DNA of 64,000 nt, from NCBI RefSeq assembly GCF_036898825.1, contig NZ_JARUND010000002.1, forward strand, positions 1,860,001-1,924,000, in the 5' to 3' direction. Source of the DNA: Streptomyces sp. B21-083. Lineage in GTDB: Bacteria > Actinomycetota > Actinomycetes > Streptomycetales > Streptomycetaceae. A program made the position numbers and the translations under genes. The notes beneath the pieces are model-generated. The model saw nothing but the letters and a program-made list of their open reading frames with translations. It had not been told where the DNA came from and ran no database searches. Below, piece after piece: positions 24,326-33,436 of the stretch. How positions within the stretch are numbered: position 1 is the stretch's first letter; the number at the start of each line of letters is the position of its first letter.

Positions 24326-24355
24326 TCCGCCCGCGTGCGGGCGCCCAGCGGCCTC

Positions 24356-25321
24356 TCAGCGCTCCACGGAGACCACGGCGTACGTCGTCTGGGGCGTCGG
24401 CGTCGTGGTGAACCGGGCGTTGGGCAGATACAGCCGGTTCCGGTACACGGCCGCCGTGGTCGGCACGTCGAAGTCCGGGTCGGTGATGCGGCGTTGGAAG
24501 ACCCCGCGGCTCCCGTCCCCCGACAGCGTGAACACGTCGATCGCGTTCTGCAGGTTCTGTACGACGTACAGCGTGCGCCCGAGGAGCAGCAGTCCGTCGC
24601 CGTTGGTGAGCGGGGCGGCGTCCCCCAGGTCGACGAGCCGGGTGACCCCGGTTCGCGGGTCCACCTTGTGCAGTCCGCCGACGCCGGACTGGACGACGAG
24701 CAGCGCCTTTCCGTCGGGCGTGGCGGTGATGCCGTTGGCGTTGACGACCTCGCCGGGCACCTGGCTCCAGTCGCCGCTCAGGGTGATCCGTACGGCGTCG
24801 CCGGTGCCCGGGAGTGCGCCGCCCCGGCCGAGGGGGAGGACGTAGAGCGCCGGCTGGAAGGAGTCGGTGAAGATCGCCGCGCGCGGGGTCAGGAACACGT
24901 CGTTGACGAAGGTGGGGGTCGCGGTGGTGAGAGCGTACGAGGCGAGGACCGCCCCGGTACGGGTGTCCACCACTCGGGCGCCCTCGGTGCGGGCCGCGAC
25001 GAACAGCCGTCCCCGGCCGTCCAGTTTGAGGCCGACGGACGGGGTGCCGGGCCCGGTCGAGATGATCTCGCCGGCGCCGGTGCGCAGGTCGGCGCGGTAG
25101 ATCGAGCCGTCGCCCAGGGAGCCCAGGTAGGCGTAGGGGCCGGAGCCGGTGGCTATGCCCTCGGGGCGGAAGCCGTCCGGCAGCGGTATCAGGGTCGGCA
25201 GGGTCTTCGGGGAGGCCGCGGCCGGTGAGGCGACCAGGGCCGCGGAGACGGTGGCGGCTCCCGCGGCGAGGAGTCCGCGGCGGCTGACGTGGTGTGCGAA
25301 GGAACCGTGCGTGGGTGCCAC
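24356..25321 (-). CDS. Exported SMP-30/NHL-like beta-propeller protein (Tat signal)
   Basis: 321-residue secreted protein. The N terminus has a twin-arginine signal (SRRGLLAAGAATVSAALVAS, ending in ASPAAA). The rest consists of propeller-type repeats (VGLKLDGRGRLFVAARTEGA, NGITATPDGKALLVVQSGVGG, NGDGLLLLGRTLYVVQNLQN), resembling SMP-30/gluconolactonase-like or superoxide-dismutase-associated propellers. No catalytic metal set is evident by eye. The GTG at 25321 has GGAGGG upstream; the frame extends further but without ribosome site. Substrate unknown. Confidence 0.75.
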   Translation of the reverse strand: MAPTHGSFAHHVSRRGLLAAGAATVSAALVASPAAASPKTLPTLIPLPDGFRPEGIATGSGPYAYLGSLGDGSIYRADLRTGAGEIISTGPGTPSVGLKLDGRGRLFVAARTEGARVVDTRTGAVLASYALTTATPTFVNDVFLTPRAAIFTDSFQPALYVLPLGRGGALPGTGDAVRITLSGDWSQVPGEVVNANGITATPDGKALLVVQSGVGGLHKVDPRTGVTRLVDLGDAAPLTNGDGLLLLGRTLYVVQNLQNAIDVFTLSGDGSRGVFQRRITDPDFDVPTTAAVYRNRLYLPNARFTTTPTPQTTYAVVSVER

Positions 25322-25447
25322 GGGGTTTCCCTCCAGGAGGGGACCGGCAGTTGGCCGGTCCTGCGGGTCAACTGGCCCTGACACCACATCACATGCCGAC
25401 TCCCGCCACAGCCTTACCCGGAGACTCGACAGCACCTCGACAGCAAG

Positions 25448-25481
25448 GGGGCGCCGGGCGGCTGAACCCGCCCGGCGCCCC
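25448..25481 (-). terminator. Terminator after mshC
   Basis: GGGGCGCCGGGCGG (25448-25461) pairs perfectly with CCGCCCGGCGCCCC (25468-25481), loop of 6 bases, 24 bases beyond the mshC stop. It separates mshC from the propeller gene on the same strand. Confidence 0.82.
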
Positions 25482-25504
25482 TGTCCCGTACTACGGCTAC
25501 TCCG

Positions 25505-26734
25505 TCACAGCGCCACGCCCAGCAGGGCGTCCACAGCTCGGGAGACGACGCCGGGGGCGCCCTCGTCCGTGCCGCCCCGCTCCGCCTGGAGGGCCGCCCA
25601 GCGGTCCACGGCGGCCAGTGCCGCCGGGGCGTCCAGGTCGTTCGAGAGAGCCTCGCGCAGCTCCTCGACGAGCGCGTCGGCGGTCGGCCCGTCCGGCCGG
25701 GACACGGCGGCCCGCCAGCGCCCGAGCCGCGCGACCGCGTCCGCGAGCACCTGGTCGGTCCACTCCCAGTCGGCCCGGTAGTGGTGGGCGAGCAGGGCGA
25801 GCCGTATGGCCGCCGGGTCGACGCCCTCGCGGCGCAGCGCGGACACGAAGACGAGGTTGCCCTTCGACTTCGACATCTTCTCGCCGTCGAGCGCCACCAT
25901 GCCGGCGTGGACGTACGCCTTGGCCATGGGGAACTCGCCGGTCAGCGCCTGAGCGTGCGAGGCGCCCATCTCGTGGTGCGGGAAGACGAGGTCGGAGCCG
26001 CCGCCCTGCACGTCGAAGCCCATACCGAGATGGTCGAGGGCGATGGCGACACACTCGATGTGCCAGCCGGGGCGACCGCGGCCCAGCGAACCGCCGTCCC
26101 AGCTCGGCTCACCCTCCCGGGCCGCCATCCACAGCATCGGGTCGAGCGGGTTCTTCTTGCCCGGCCGGTCGGGGTCGCCCCCGCGCTCGGCGGACAGCAG
26201 CCGCATCGCGGCGGTGTCCAGGTTGGACACCTTGCCGAAGTCGGGGTCGGCCGCGACGGAGAAGTAGACGTCCCCTTCGAGCTCGTAGGCGGCGCCCGCG
26301 TCCCGCAGCCGCTCGACGAGCGGGACGATGCCGGGTATCGCCTCGACGGCGCCGATGTAGTCCTTCGGGGGGAGCATCCGCAGGGCGGTCATGTCCTCCC
26401 GGAAGAGAGCGGTCTCCTTCTCGGCGAGTCCCGCCCAGTCGATCCCGTCGCGCAGCGCCCGCTCAAGGAGGGGGTCGTCGACGTCGGTGACGTTCTGGAC
26501 GTAGTGAACCTGCCGCTTGGTGTCGAGCCACACACGTTGTACGAGGTCGAACGCGTTGTAGGTCGCCGCGTGACCCATGTGGGTCGCGTCGTACGGGGTG
26601 ATGCCGCAGACGTAGATACGGGCGACGGGACCGGGGTCGAGGGTGACCAGAGCACCGGTCGCGGTGTCGTGGATCCTCAGGTCGCGGCCCTGACCAGTCA
26701 GGGCGGGGACCTCGGAAGCGGGCCAGGCATGCAT
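25505..26734 (-). CDS. mshC: Mycothiol ligase (Cys:GlcN-Ins ligase)
   Basis: Joins cysteine to 1-D-myo-inosityl-glucosaminide with ATP in mycothiol synthesis, the main thiol of actinomycetes. 409 residues, cysteinyl-tRNA synthetase-like catalytic core without the anticodon-binding domain. It shows the HIGH-like [18 protein letters not shown] near residue 47, zinc/Cys-binding residues in YVCGITPYD and [26 protein letters not shown] and the KMSKS loop [10 protein letters not shown] near 288. The length (about 410) and MshC-type HMGHAATY distinguish it from CysS. Confidence 0.93.
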   Translation of the reverse strand: MHAWPASEVPALTGQGRDLRIHDTATGALVTLDPGPVARIYVCGITPYDATHMGHAATYNAFDLVQRVWLDTKRQVHYVQNVTDVDDPLLERALRDGIDWAGLAEKETALFREDMTALRMLPPKDYIGAVEAIPGIVPLVERLRDAGAAYELEGDVYFSVAADPDFGKVSNLDTAAMRLLSAERGGDPDRPGKKNPLDPMLWMAAREGEPSWDGGSLGRGRPGWHIECVAIALDHLGMGFDVQGGGSDLVFPHHEMGASHAQALTGEFPMAKAYVHAGMVALDGEKMSKSKGNLVFVSALRREGVDPAAIRLALLAHHYRADWEWTDQVLADAVARLGRWRAAVSRPDGPTADALVEELREALSNDLDAPAALAAVDRWAALQAERGGTDEGAPGVVSRAVDALLGVAL

Positions 26735-26877
26735 GTCATGAGCGTAACCGGACGGATGTTCCGTATACGAGCCGGACCGGGTCCAGATGGCCGGGAAGGC
26801 GGTCTTGCGAGATTCGTCTCAGTGCCGTAGCCACGGGCATACGTGTCGCCCTGAGCGCCCGTCGGCGCCGCGCACCC

Positions 26878-27714
26878 TCACACGGGCGGCCAGGGGATCG
26901 CCGGCCACTCCCCGCTCGGCTCCGGATGCCTGCCCGAAGCCAGCAGCGCTTCCACGCGTCCCCGGGTGGCCTCGATCTCGTCGCCGGTGACCAGTTCCGC
27001 CAGCCGTACGGCCAGCGCGCCGCCCTCCCCGAGCGAGTCTCTCAGCCCCGTCAGGACCTCGACCGCCTCCGGGGTGAGCGGTTCCCCCGCCCATCCCCAC
27101 AGCAGGGTCCGCAACTTGTTCTCGGCGTTGAAGGTGACGCCGTGGTCGATCCCGTACAGCCGCCCCTCGTCGGCCGGGAGCAGATGCCCGCCCTTGCGGT
27201 CGGCGTTGTTGATCACCGCGTCCAGCACGGCGAGCCGCCGCAGCCGCTCGTCGTCGGCGTGCACGAGCAGTGCCGTCTTCCCCTCGCCCACCTCGGCGAG
27301 GGTGATCGCCTTCCACCCGGGCCCGGCTTCCTCACCGTCGACCAGGGCGAGCAGCCCGTCGCCGTCCGCCGCCTCCGTGTCGATCCACAGCTGGCACATC
27401 CCCTCGCCGTACGGCCCCTCACGCAGCACGGTCGGCGGTACGAGCCCCCAGCCGGTCGCCTCGGAGACCTCGTACGCCGCCATCTCGCGCTCGGCCAGGG
27501 TGCCGTCGGGGAAGTCCCACAGGGGCCGCTCACCGGCCACGGGTTTGTAGATGCAGGCGGCTTCCTGCCCCTCGTAGGAGACCGTGCAGTACAGCGCCGC
27601 GTTCGACGCCTCGCGGATGCGTCCGCGTACGGTCAGCTCACCCTCGGCGAGCAGTTCGGCGGGCGTACGGGTGGCCGTCACGCTCCCCGGCGGTATCCGT
27701 TCTGGCGCGGACAT
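26878..27714 (-). CDS. SCO1664-family protein (phosphatidylinositol kinase-like fold)
   Basis: 278-residue actinobacterial protein of the SCO1664 family, related to HipA/PI3-4-kinase-like enzymes. Visible features are ACIYKPVAGERPLWDFPDGTL near residue 55 (nucleotide-binding Lys), VLDAVINNADRKGGHLLP near 165 and YGIDHGVTFNAENKLRTLLWGW near 190, which resemble catalytic and metal loops (N-ADRK, IDHG). No function is established to my knowledge. The ATG at 27714 overlaps the 3' end of the DUF3090 gene by 37 bases, so the two are probably co-translated. Confidence 0.8.
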   Translation of the reverse strand: MSAPERIPPGSVTATRTPAELLAEGELTVRGRIREASNAALYCTVSYEGQEAACIYKPVAGERPLWDFPDGTLAEREMAAYEVSEATGWGLVPPTVLREGPYGEGMCQLWIDTEAADGDGLLALVDGEEAGPGWKAITLAEVGEGKTALLVHADDERLRRLAVLDAVINNADRKGGHLLPADEGRLYGIDHGVTFNAENKLRTLLWGWAGEPLTPEAVEVLTGLRDSLGEGGALAVRLAELVTGDEIEATRGRVEALLASGRHPEPSGEWPAIPWPPV

Positions 27715-28268
27715 ACGTGTCCTTCCGGGTCGAGCGGGAGGCTGCACAGGGGGCACGGCGGCCGGCCGGCGTTGACGACGTCGAGGGCCCGCTTGGCGAA
27801 GGCACGGGCCTGCGCGCCGCTGAGCCGGACACGCAGCATCGGGGGGCCGTTCTCCTCGTCCTGGAGGAGCCGCTCCTCGGCCTCGGCGAGGTCCTCGTCG
27901 GACTCGGCGTCCAGTTCCACCAGGGCCTGCGCCTCGACGATCATGCGCTGCTCGTCGCCGTCCCAGGCCAGCGCCATGGTGCCGACCCGGAACTCCTCCT
28001 CGACGGGGGTGTCGAGGGGGCGGGTGTCGGACACCTCGGTGGGGGCCACGGCCGGCACGGAGGCGTTGCCGCCGCTACGGCGTACGACCTCGTCGAGCAG
28101 TTCGTCCATGCGTTCGGCGAGCGCGGCGACCTGGGTCTTCTCCAGGGCCACGCTGGTCACCCGGGGGCCGGCGGTGGCCTGGAGGAAGAACGTACGGCGC
28201 CCGGGCAGTCCGACCGTACCGGCCACGAAGCGGTCCGGGGGATCGTAGAGGAACACCTGACGGGACAC
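27678..28268 (-). CDS. DUF3090-family protein with C-terminal zinc-finger-like motif
   Basis: 196-residue conserved actinobacterial protein (SCO1665-like). The N terminus VFLYDPPDRFVAGTVG and RRTFFLQA are family hallmarks. The C terminus has a treble-clef-like pattern, CPLCSLPLDPEGHVCPR, suggesting a bound zinc and possible nucleic-acid or protein contact. The GTG at 28268 has GGAGACAGGA upstream. It lies between the phosphatase and the SCO1664-like gene, an arrangement conserved in actinomycetes; function unknown. Confidence 0.8.
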   Translation of the reverse strand: MSRQVFLYDPPDRFVAGTVGLPGRRTFFLQATAGPRVTSVALEKTQVAALAERMDELLDEVVRRSGGNASVPAVAPTEVSDTRPLDTPVEEEFRVGTMALAWDGDEQRMIVEAQALVELDAESDEDLAEAEERLLQDEENGPPMLRVRLSGAQARAFAKRALDVVNAGRPPCPLCSLPLDPEGHVCPRQNGYRRGA

Positions 28269-28375
28269 GTCCTGTCTCCATTGGATCGAATGTCGTCGCT
28301 GTCGTCTGCTGAGTCGTCTGCCGAAAAGCCGTGCGCGGCGTTACCGCGACCGCTTCACCCTACTGCGGCCGACGA

Positions 28376-29062
28376 TCACGGTGCGCCCGCACCGCCCCCG
28401 ACCGCGGCCTCGTCGCCCGCGGGTTCGTCGCGCGGCACCAGGGAGGCGAAGTCCCCGGTGTCCCCGAGGCGGACGAGAAACGGCCTGAGACGGGTGTAAC
28501 TGATCGCGGTGACGGAACACGGATCGACGGACACCCGCTGAAAGAGGTCGAGATGAAGTCCGAGCGCGTCCGCGACAAGCGACTTGATGATGTCGCCGTG
28601 CGAGCACATGAGGTAGACGGCGTCGGCACCGTGATCGGCCTCCACGCGCGCGTTCCACTCGCGTACGGCTTCGGCCGCGCGCGTCTGCATGGCCCGCATG
28701 GACTCGCCCCCGGGGAAGGATGCGGCGGACGGGTGGGCCTGGACGACCCGCATCAGGGGCTCGTCCATCAACTCGGCGAGCTTGCGCCCGGACCAGTCCC
28801 CGTAGTCGCACTCCGAGATCCGCTCCTCGGTGTGCGGGCGCAGTTGCGGCCTGGCGTCGAGAAGTGGCCGGATCGTCTCCTGGCAGCGCTGGAGCGGGCT
28901 GGTGACGACCTCGGAGATCGGCAGTTCGGCGAGGCGCCCGGGCAGTGCGGCGGCCTGCGCGGCGCCCCGGTCGTCGAGGGCGACGCCGGGTGTGCGGCCG
29001 GCGAGCACTCCAGAGGTGTTCGCGGTGGAACGTCCGTGCCGGACGAGGATCAGCGTGGGCAT
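28376..29062 (-). CDS. Histidine phosphatase (phosphoglycerate mutase-like) family protein
   Basis: 228-residue member of the histidine phosphatase superfamily (MSMEG_4193 type). Catalytic motif ILVRHGRST at residues 5-13, second Arg in VVTSPLQRCQET near 60, catalytic Glu in ISECDYGDWSG near 86 and the second His in LMCSHGDIIKSL near 150 are all present, so it should be active as a phosphatase. The start is set at MPTLILVRHG; a weak ribosome site leaves a slightly longer start possible. Substrate unknown. Confidence 0.82.
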   Translation of the reverse strand: MPTLILVRHGRSTANTSGVLAGRTPGVALDDRGAAQAAALPGRLAELPISEVVTSPLQRCQETIRPLLDARPQLRPHTEERISECDYGDWSGRKLAELMDEPLMRVVQAHPSAASFPGGESMRAMQTRAAEAVREWNARVEADHGADAVYLMCSHGDIIKSLVADALGLHLDLFQRVSVDPCSVTAISYTRLRPFLVRLGDTGDFASLVPRDEPAGDEAAVGGGAGAP

Positions 29063-29139
29063 GCGGCCCAGGGTAGGCGTACGGCACACAGAGGGAGGCC
29101 GGGGTGCTTTTCCGGCTCTACGGCGGGAGAATGCCCCTC

Positions 29140-30144
29140 GTGATCGTCGACTGCGCCATCTACCGTGACGGACGCCGGACGGACGGGCCCGCGGATTTCT
29201 CCGACGCCCTCGACGAGTGCCGTGCGCACGACGTCGGGGACGCGTTCGTCTGGGTCGGGCTGCACGAACCCACCGAGAAGGAGTTCGAGCAGGTCACGGA
29301 CGAGTTCGGACTGCACCCGCTGGCCGTGGAGGACGCCCTCAAGGCGCATCAGCGGCCGAAACTCGAGGTGTACGACGACTCGCTGTTCATGGTGCTCAAG
29401 CCGGTCGGCTACGAGCCGAAGGCCGACATCGTCTCCTCCGGCGAGATCATGGTCTTCATCGGCGACTCCTTCGTGGTGACCGTGCGGCACGGCGAGGAGG
29501 CGCCCCTCGCGACCGTACGGCACCGGCTGGAGGCGGAGCCCGAGATGCTGCGGCACGGCCCCACGGCGGTGCTCTACGCGATCGCCGACGCCGTCGTCGA
29601 CCAGTACGTGGAAGTGGCGGACGAGCTGGGCACCGACCTGGAGGAGCTGGAGGCGGAGGTGTTCTCGCCGTCCGGTGGGGGCTCCCGGCACACGGCGTCC
29701 CGGATCTACACCTTCAAGCGGCAGATCCTGGAGTTCCGCCGCGCCACGGGCCCGCTTGCCGCACCGCTCGGCAGGCTCTCGGGCACGGGCCTCTTCGGCT
29801 CACGCGTGCCCTTCGTCCACGAGAAGGCCGAGCCCTTCTTCCGGGACGTCAGCGACCACCTCACGCGCGTGAACGAGTCCGTGGAGGGCCTGGACCGCCT
29901 GGTCTCCGACATCCTGTCGGCCCACCTGGCGCAGATGAGCGTCCGGCAGAACGACGACATGCGGAAGATCTCCGCGTTCGCCGCCATGGCCGCGTTCCCC
30001 ACGATGGTCGCCGGGATCTACGGCATGAACTTCAAGCACATGCCGGAACTGCGCTGGCTGTGGTCGTACCCGGCACTGATCGCGGGCATGGTCGTGGTCG
30101 AGGTTCTGCTCTACCGGATGTTCAAGCGCCGGGGCTGGCTGTAG
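29140..30144 (+). CDS. corA: CorA-family magnesium/cobalt transporter
   Basis: Divalent cation channel, 334 residues. The large N-terminal cytoplasmic domain is followed by a long helix and two C-terminal membrane spans (AFAAMAAFPTMVAGIYGMNF and LIAGMVVVEVLLYRMF) with the selectivity motif YGMNF and MPEL in the loop. The GTG at 29140 is preferred because GGGAGA ends 9 bases upstream; an in-frame ATG at 29131 would overlap that site. It is divergent from the phosphatase gene. Confidence 0.88.
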   Translation: MIVDCAIYRDGRRTDGPADFSDALDECRAHDVGDAFVWVGLHEPTEKEFEQVTDEFGLHPLAVEDALKAHQRPKLEVYDDSLFMVLKPVGYEPKADIVSSGEIMVFIGDSFVVTVRHGEEAPLATVRHRLEAEPEMLRHGPTAVLYAIADAVVDQYVEVADELGTDLEELEAEVFSPSGGGSRHTASRIYTFKRQILEFRRATGPLAAPLGRLSGTGLFGSRVPFVHEKAEPFFRDVSDHLTRVNESVEGLDRLVSDILSAHLAQMSVRQNDDMRKISAFAAMAAFPTMVAGIYGMNFKHMPELRWLWSYPALIAGMVVVEVLLYRMFKRRGWL

Positions 30145-30179
30145 CGCTGTCGCAGTACTTCGTACTGCCCTCGGGTGGC

Positions 30180-30968
30180 TCAGGCGAACTCGGGTGACGT
30201 GGTCGCCCGGCCGCCCAGGGCGTCGCGTCGCTCGGGCATCCGCAGGGTGACCATGCGGCGCCAGCCGACGGCACGCTCGTAGACGTACACCGCGCGGATG
30301 CCCGCCGCGAGGAGCGCCGCCCTGGGCCTGGGCCAGCCCAGGACACGCCCCATGTGGGACATGACCGCGAGGCTGACGTCCCGGTAGACGCGGATCTCGG
30401 CGAGCGCGCACTCGCGCAGCGTCCGCTGGATGGCGCGGCCGTGACCGGCGGCGGCGAAGCGCAGGAGTTCCTCGTGGCAGTAGGCGAGGTGGTTGTCCTC
30501 GTCGTCGGAGATCATGCGCACCGCGCGGCCGAGGTCCGGGTGGTCTCCGAAGTACCTGCGCAGGAGCTCCATCTCCTCGGAGGCGCGCTGCTCGGTGACG
30601 CGGCTGTGCGCGAGGTAGGTGACGATGTCCGGCACGGTCAGCGGTTCGTCGGTCCTGAGCTTCTCGTGCGCGAGTCCGATGCCCCGCCGTTCCAGCAGCA
30701 TCGTGTAGTCGGTGTCGGCCGGGACGTCGACGGGCCGCAGGCCGCGCTTCTTCATGAGGGCGTTGAAGATCCGCCCGTGCTTGTCCTCGTCCGCACCATG
30801 ACGCGTGATCCTGGGGGCGAGCGCACGCTCGCTCGCCGGCACGAGCGCGGCGATACGGGCGTTCTCCCAGCCGCCCTGGGACTCCCCGCCGGCCGCGATG
30901 GAGCAGAAGAGGCGGAAGGAGTCGTCGTTGTCGAGGATCTCCTGGAACAGACTCCTGGCCGAAAGCAT
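30180..30968 (-). CDS. Ferritin-like di-iron domain protein
   Basis: 262-residue, mostly helical protein. Two carboxylate-His motifs typical of ferritin-like di-iron proteins are visible: ADEDKHGRIFNAL near residue 55 and SDDEDNHLAYCHEEL near 150 (E/D-x-x-H). A third Glu lies in RVTEQRASEEMELL. The ATG at 30968 has GAGAGG upstream; the frame extends upstream without support. Role unknown; families of this kind serve iron storage or oxidation chemistry. Confidence 0.75.
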   Translation of the reverse strand: MLSARSLFQEILDNDDSFRLFCSIAAGGESQGGWENARIAALVPASERALAPRITRHGADEDKHGRIFNALMKKRGLRPVDVPADTDYTMLLERRGIGLAHEKLRTDEPLTVPDIVTYLAHSRVTEQRASEEMELLRRYFGDHPDLGRAVRMISDDEDNHLAYCHEELLRFAAAGHGRAIQRTLRECALAEIRVYRDVSLAVMSHMGRVLGWPRPRAALLAAGIRAVYVYERAVGWRRMVTLRMPERRDALGGRATTSPEFA

Positions 30969-31246
30969 CCGGGGCACCTCTCGCAGATCAGCGCGGTTCC
31001 GCAAAGAACGTGTCAGTCCACGAGTCAAATGCGGTGCCGGGGACGCTGCAACAGCTGCGCGGGACAACTCCGCCGAAAGGAGGACCAGCGGGGGCACGCC
31101 GGGACGTGAGTGCGAGTGCGCGGAGAGGTGCGGGGGCCGTAACCGCGGGGTTCGCGGCGCGTTGTGCTTCGTGACGGCCGTGGCGGGGAAGACCCCCGAG
31201 CCCCCACCACGGCCGCGGAACTTTTCCTACCTCTGTTCGCCTGCCG
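30969..31246. other. Intergenic region without recognised gene
   Basis: 278 bases between the ferritin-like gene and the stop of the LLM oxidoreductase, both on the minus strand. It should contain the ferritin-like gene's promoter, but I find no clear boxes, and no strong hairpin. Confidence 0.4.
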
Positions 31247-32302
31247 TTACGCGAGTCCGGCGCGCTCCAGGGCGTCGGTGCCCGCGCGGAGCGAGGCGAT
31301 CCGCTCGTCGAGCGTGAAGCCGGCCGGGGCGAGGGTGAGCGTGGTGACACCGGCCGCCGCGTAGGCCTGCATCCGGTCCGCGATGCGGTCCACCGAGCCG
31401 AGCAGCGTCGTCTGGTCGATCAGGTCGTGCGGAATGGCGGCGGCGGCGCCGTTCTTGTCGCCGGACAGGTACTTGTCCTGGATCTCGGCGGCTTCCTTCT
31501 CGTACCCCATGCGCTGGGCGAGCTGGTTGTAGAAGTTCTGCTTACGGCTGCCCATGCCGCCCACGTACAGGGCGGTGTACGGCCGGAAGGTGTCGGCGAG
31601 CGACGCGACGTCCTTGTCGTCACCGACGGCGAGCGGCAGCGTCGGGCAGACGTCGAATCCTTCGAGACTCTTGCCGGCCTTCTCGCGTCCCGCGCGCAGG
31701 TACTGGATGGCGGTGTCCTCGATGTGCGCGGCGGACGGGAAGATCAGCAGCGCCCCGTCGGCGATCTCGCCGGTCTGTTCGAGGTTCTTGGGGCCGATCG
31801 CGGCGATGTAGAGCGGGATGTGCTCGCGCTCGGGGTGCACGGTCAGCTTGATGGGCTTGCCCGGGCCGCCGGGCAGCGGCAGCGTCCAGTGCTCACCCTC
31901 GTGGGAGAGCCGCTCACGGCTCATGGCCTTGCGTACGATCTCCACGTACTCGCGCGTACGGGAGAGCGGCTTGTCGAACTTGACGCCGTACCAGCCCTCG
32001 GAGACCTGCGGCCCCGAGACGCCGAGGCCGAGCCGGAAGCGGCCTCCGGAGAGCGAGTCGAGCGTGGCGGCGGTCATCGCGGTCATCGCGGGCTGCCGTG
32101 CCGGAATCTGGAAGATGGCCGAGCCGACGTCGATGCGCTCGGTCTGGGCGGCGACCCAGGTGAGCACGGTGGCCGCGTCCGACCCGTAGGCCTCGGCGGC
32201 CCAGCAGACGGCGTATCCGAGGCGGTCGGCCTCCTGCGCGACGGCCAGATTGTCCGCGTCCATTCCGGCGCCCCAGTAGCCGAGGTTGATCCCGAGCTGC
32301 AT
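31247..32302 (-). CDS. LLM-class F420-dependent oxidoreductase
   Basis: 351-residue luciferase-like TIM-barrel protein, probably using coenzyme F420 (or flavin). The N terminus INLGYWGAGMDADNLAVAQEADRLGY, the FRLGLGVSGPQVSEGWYG segment and PLYIAAIGPKNLEQTGEIADGAL are typical of F420-dependent family members. Substrate not predictable. The start has AAGGGGAT nearby. Divergent from the aldo/keto reductase gene. Confidence 0.85.
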   Translation of the reverse strand: MQLGINLGYWGAGMDADNLAVAQEADRLGYAVCWAAEAYGSDAATVLTWVAAQTERIDVGSAIFQIPARQPAMTAMTAATLDSLSGGRFRLGLGVSGPQVSEGWYGVKFDKPLSRTREYVEIVRKAMSRERLSHEGEHWTLPLPGGPGKPIKLTVHPEREHIPLYIAAIGPKNLEQTGEIADGALLIFPSAAHIEDTAIQYLRAGREKAGKSLEGFDVCPTLPLAVGDDKDVASLADTFRPYTALYVGGMGSRKQNFYNQLAQRMGYEKEAAEIQDKYLSGDKNGAAAAIPHDLIDQTTLLGSVDRIADRMQAYAAAGVTTLTLAPAGFTLDERIASLRAGTDALERAGLA

Positions 32303-32452
32303 GGCCGATCCCCTTACCGATCAGTAACGTCCCTTGAAGGACCGACCCTAGCGCGTGGGCCTCCGGCGGTGGGCCGGAGATCTCGCCGGCCGGGGAAACC
32401 GTTGTCCACAGGCAACCCACTCGGTCAGTTCTGGCCAGTAATCTCGGCGTTC

Positions 32453-33436
32453 ATGGAGCAGAGGCATCTCGGCCGTACCGGCCTGCGCGTGTCCCGGATC
32501 GGGCTCGGCACCCTGACCTGGGGTCGGGACACCGACGAGCATGACGCCGCGGGCCTGTTGAAAGCGTTCTGGGAAGCGGGCGGAACCCTCGTCGACACCG
32601 CGGACGTGTACGGCGACGGGGAGGCCGAGTACCTGCTCGGACGGCTCATGGACGGTCTCGTGCCGCGCCGTGACCTGGTCATCTCGACCAAGGCCGGCAG
32701 CGTCCCCGACCCCGACCGCCGTGTCGACGGCTCCCGTGGTCACCTCCTCGCCGCCCTCGACGCCTCCCTCGCCCGCCTCGGCACGGAGTACGTCGATGTC
32801 TGGCACATCCACGCCTACGACCCCGACACCCCGCTGGAGGAGACCCTCCAGGCTCTCGACCTCGCCGTGAGCAGCGGACGTGCCCGATACGCCGGCGTCT
32901 CCAACTTCTGCGGCTGGCAGCTCGCCAAGGCCGCGACCTGGCAGCTCGCGGCACCGGGCATACGTACGCGGCTGTCCAGCACGCAGCTGGAGTACTCGCT
33001 GCTCCAGCGCGGCATCGAACGCGAGGTGCTGCCCGCCGCACTGGATCTGGGGATCGGCCTCCTGCCCTCCTCGCCCCTCGGCCGCGGCGTCCTCACCGGC
33101 AAGTACCGCGACTCGACCCCGGCGGACTCCCGGGGCGCCTCGGAGCATCTGGCGCCCTTCGTCGCGCCGTACCTCGACGAGACGGCCGGCCGCATCGTGG
33201 ACGCCGTGCGGACCGCCGCCGACGGTCTGGCGGTGACGCCGTTGCAGGTGGCGCTCGCCTGGATCCGGGACCGGCCCGGCGTGACCGCGCCCATCGTCGG
33301 CGCGCGCAACGCGCAGCAGCTCACGGCCGCGTTGTCAGTGGAGCCCCTTAGTCTTCCTGACGAGATCTGCCGGGCGCTCGACGACGTGTCAGCGCCCGTG
33401 CACCGCTATCCCGATCACGACTGGAGCACGCTGTGA
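32453..33436 (+). CDS. Aldo/keto reductase
   Basis: NADPH-dependent reductase, 327 residues, TIM barrel. Catalytic Asp and Tyr are in DTADVYGDGEAE near residue 48, Lys in VISTKAGS near 82 and His in DVWHIHAYDP near 117. The cofactor site is in GLLPSSPLGRGVLTGKY and PIVGARNAQQL. There is no ribosome site, but TAATCT lies 8 bases before the ATG, suggesting a leaderless transcript. Its stop overlaps the GTG of the next gene. Confidence 0.88.
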   Translation: MEQRHLGRTGLRVSRIGLGTLTWGRDTDEHDAAGLLKAFWEAGGTLVDTADVYGDGEAEYLLGRLMDGLVPRRDLVISTKAGSVPDPDRRVDGSRGHLLAALDASLARLGTEYVDVWHIHAYDPDTPLEETLQALDLAVSSGRARYAGVSNFCGWQLAKAATWQLAAPGIRTRLSSTQLEYSLLQRGIEREVLPAALDLGIGLLPSSPLGRGVLTGKYRDSTPADSRGASEHLAPFVAPYLDETAGRIVDAVRTAADGLAVTPLQVALAWIRDRPGVTAPIVGARNAQQLTAALSVEPLSLPDEICRALDDVSAPVHRYPDHDWSTL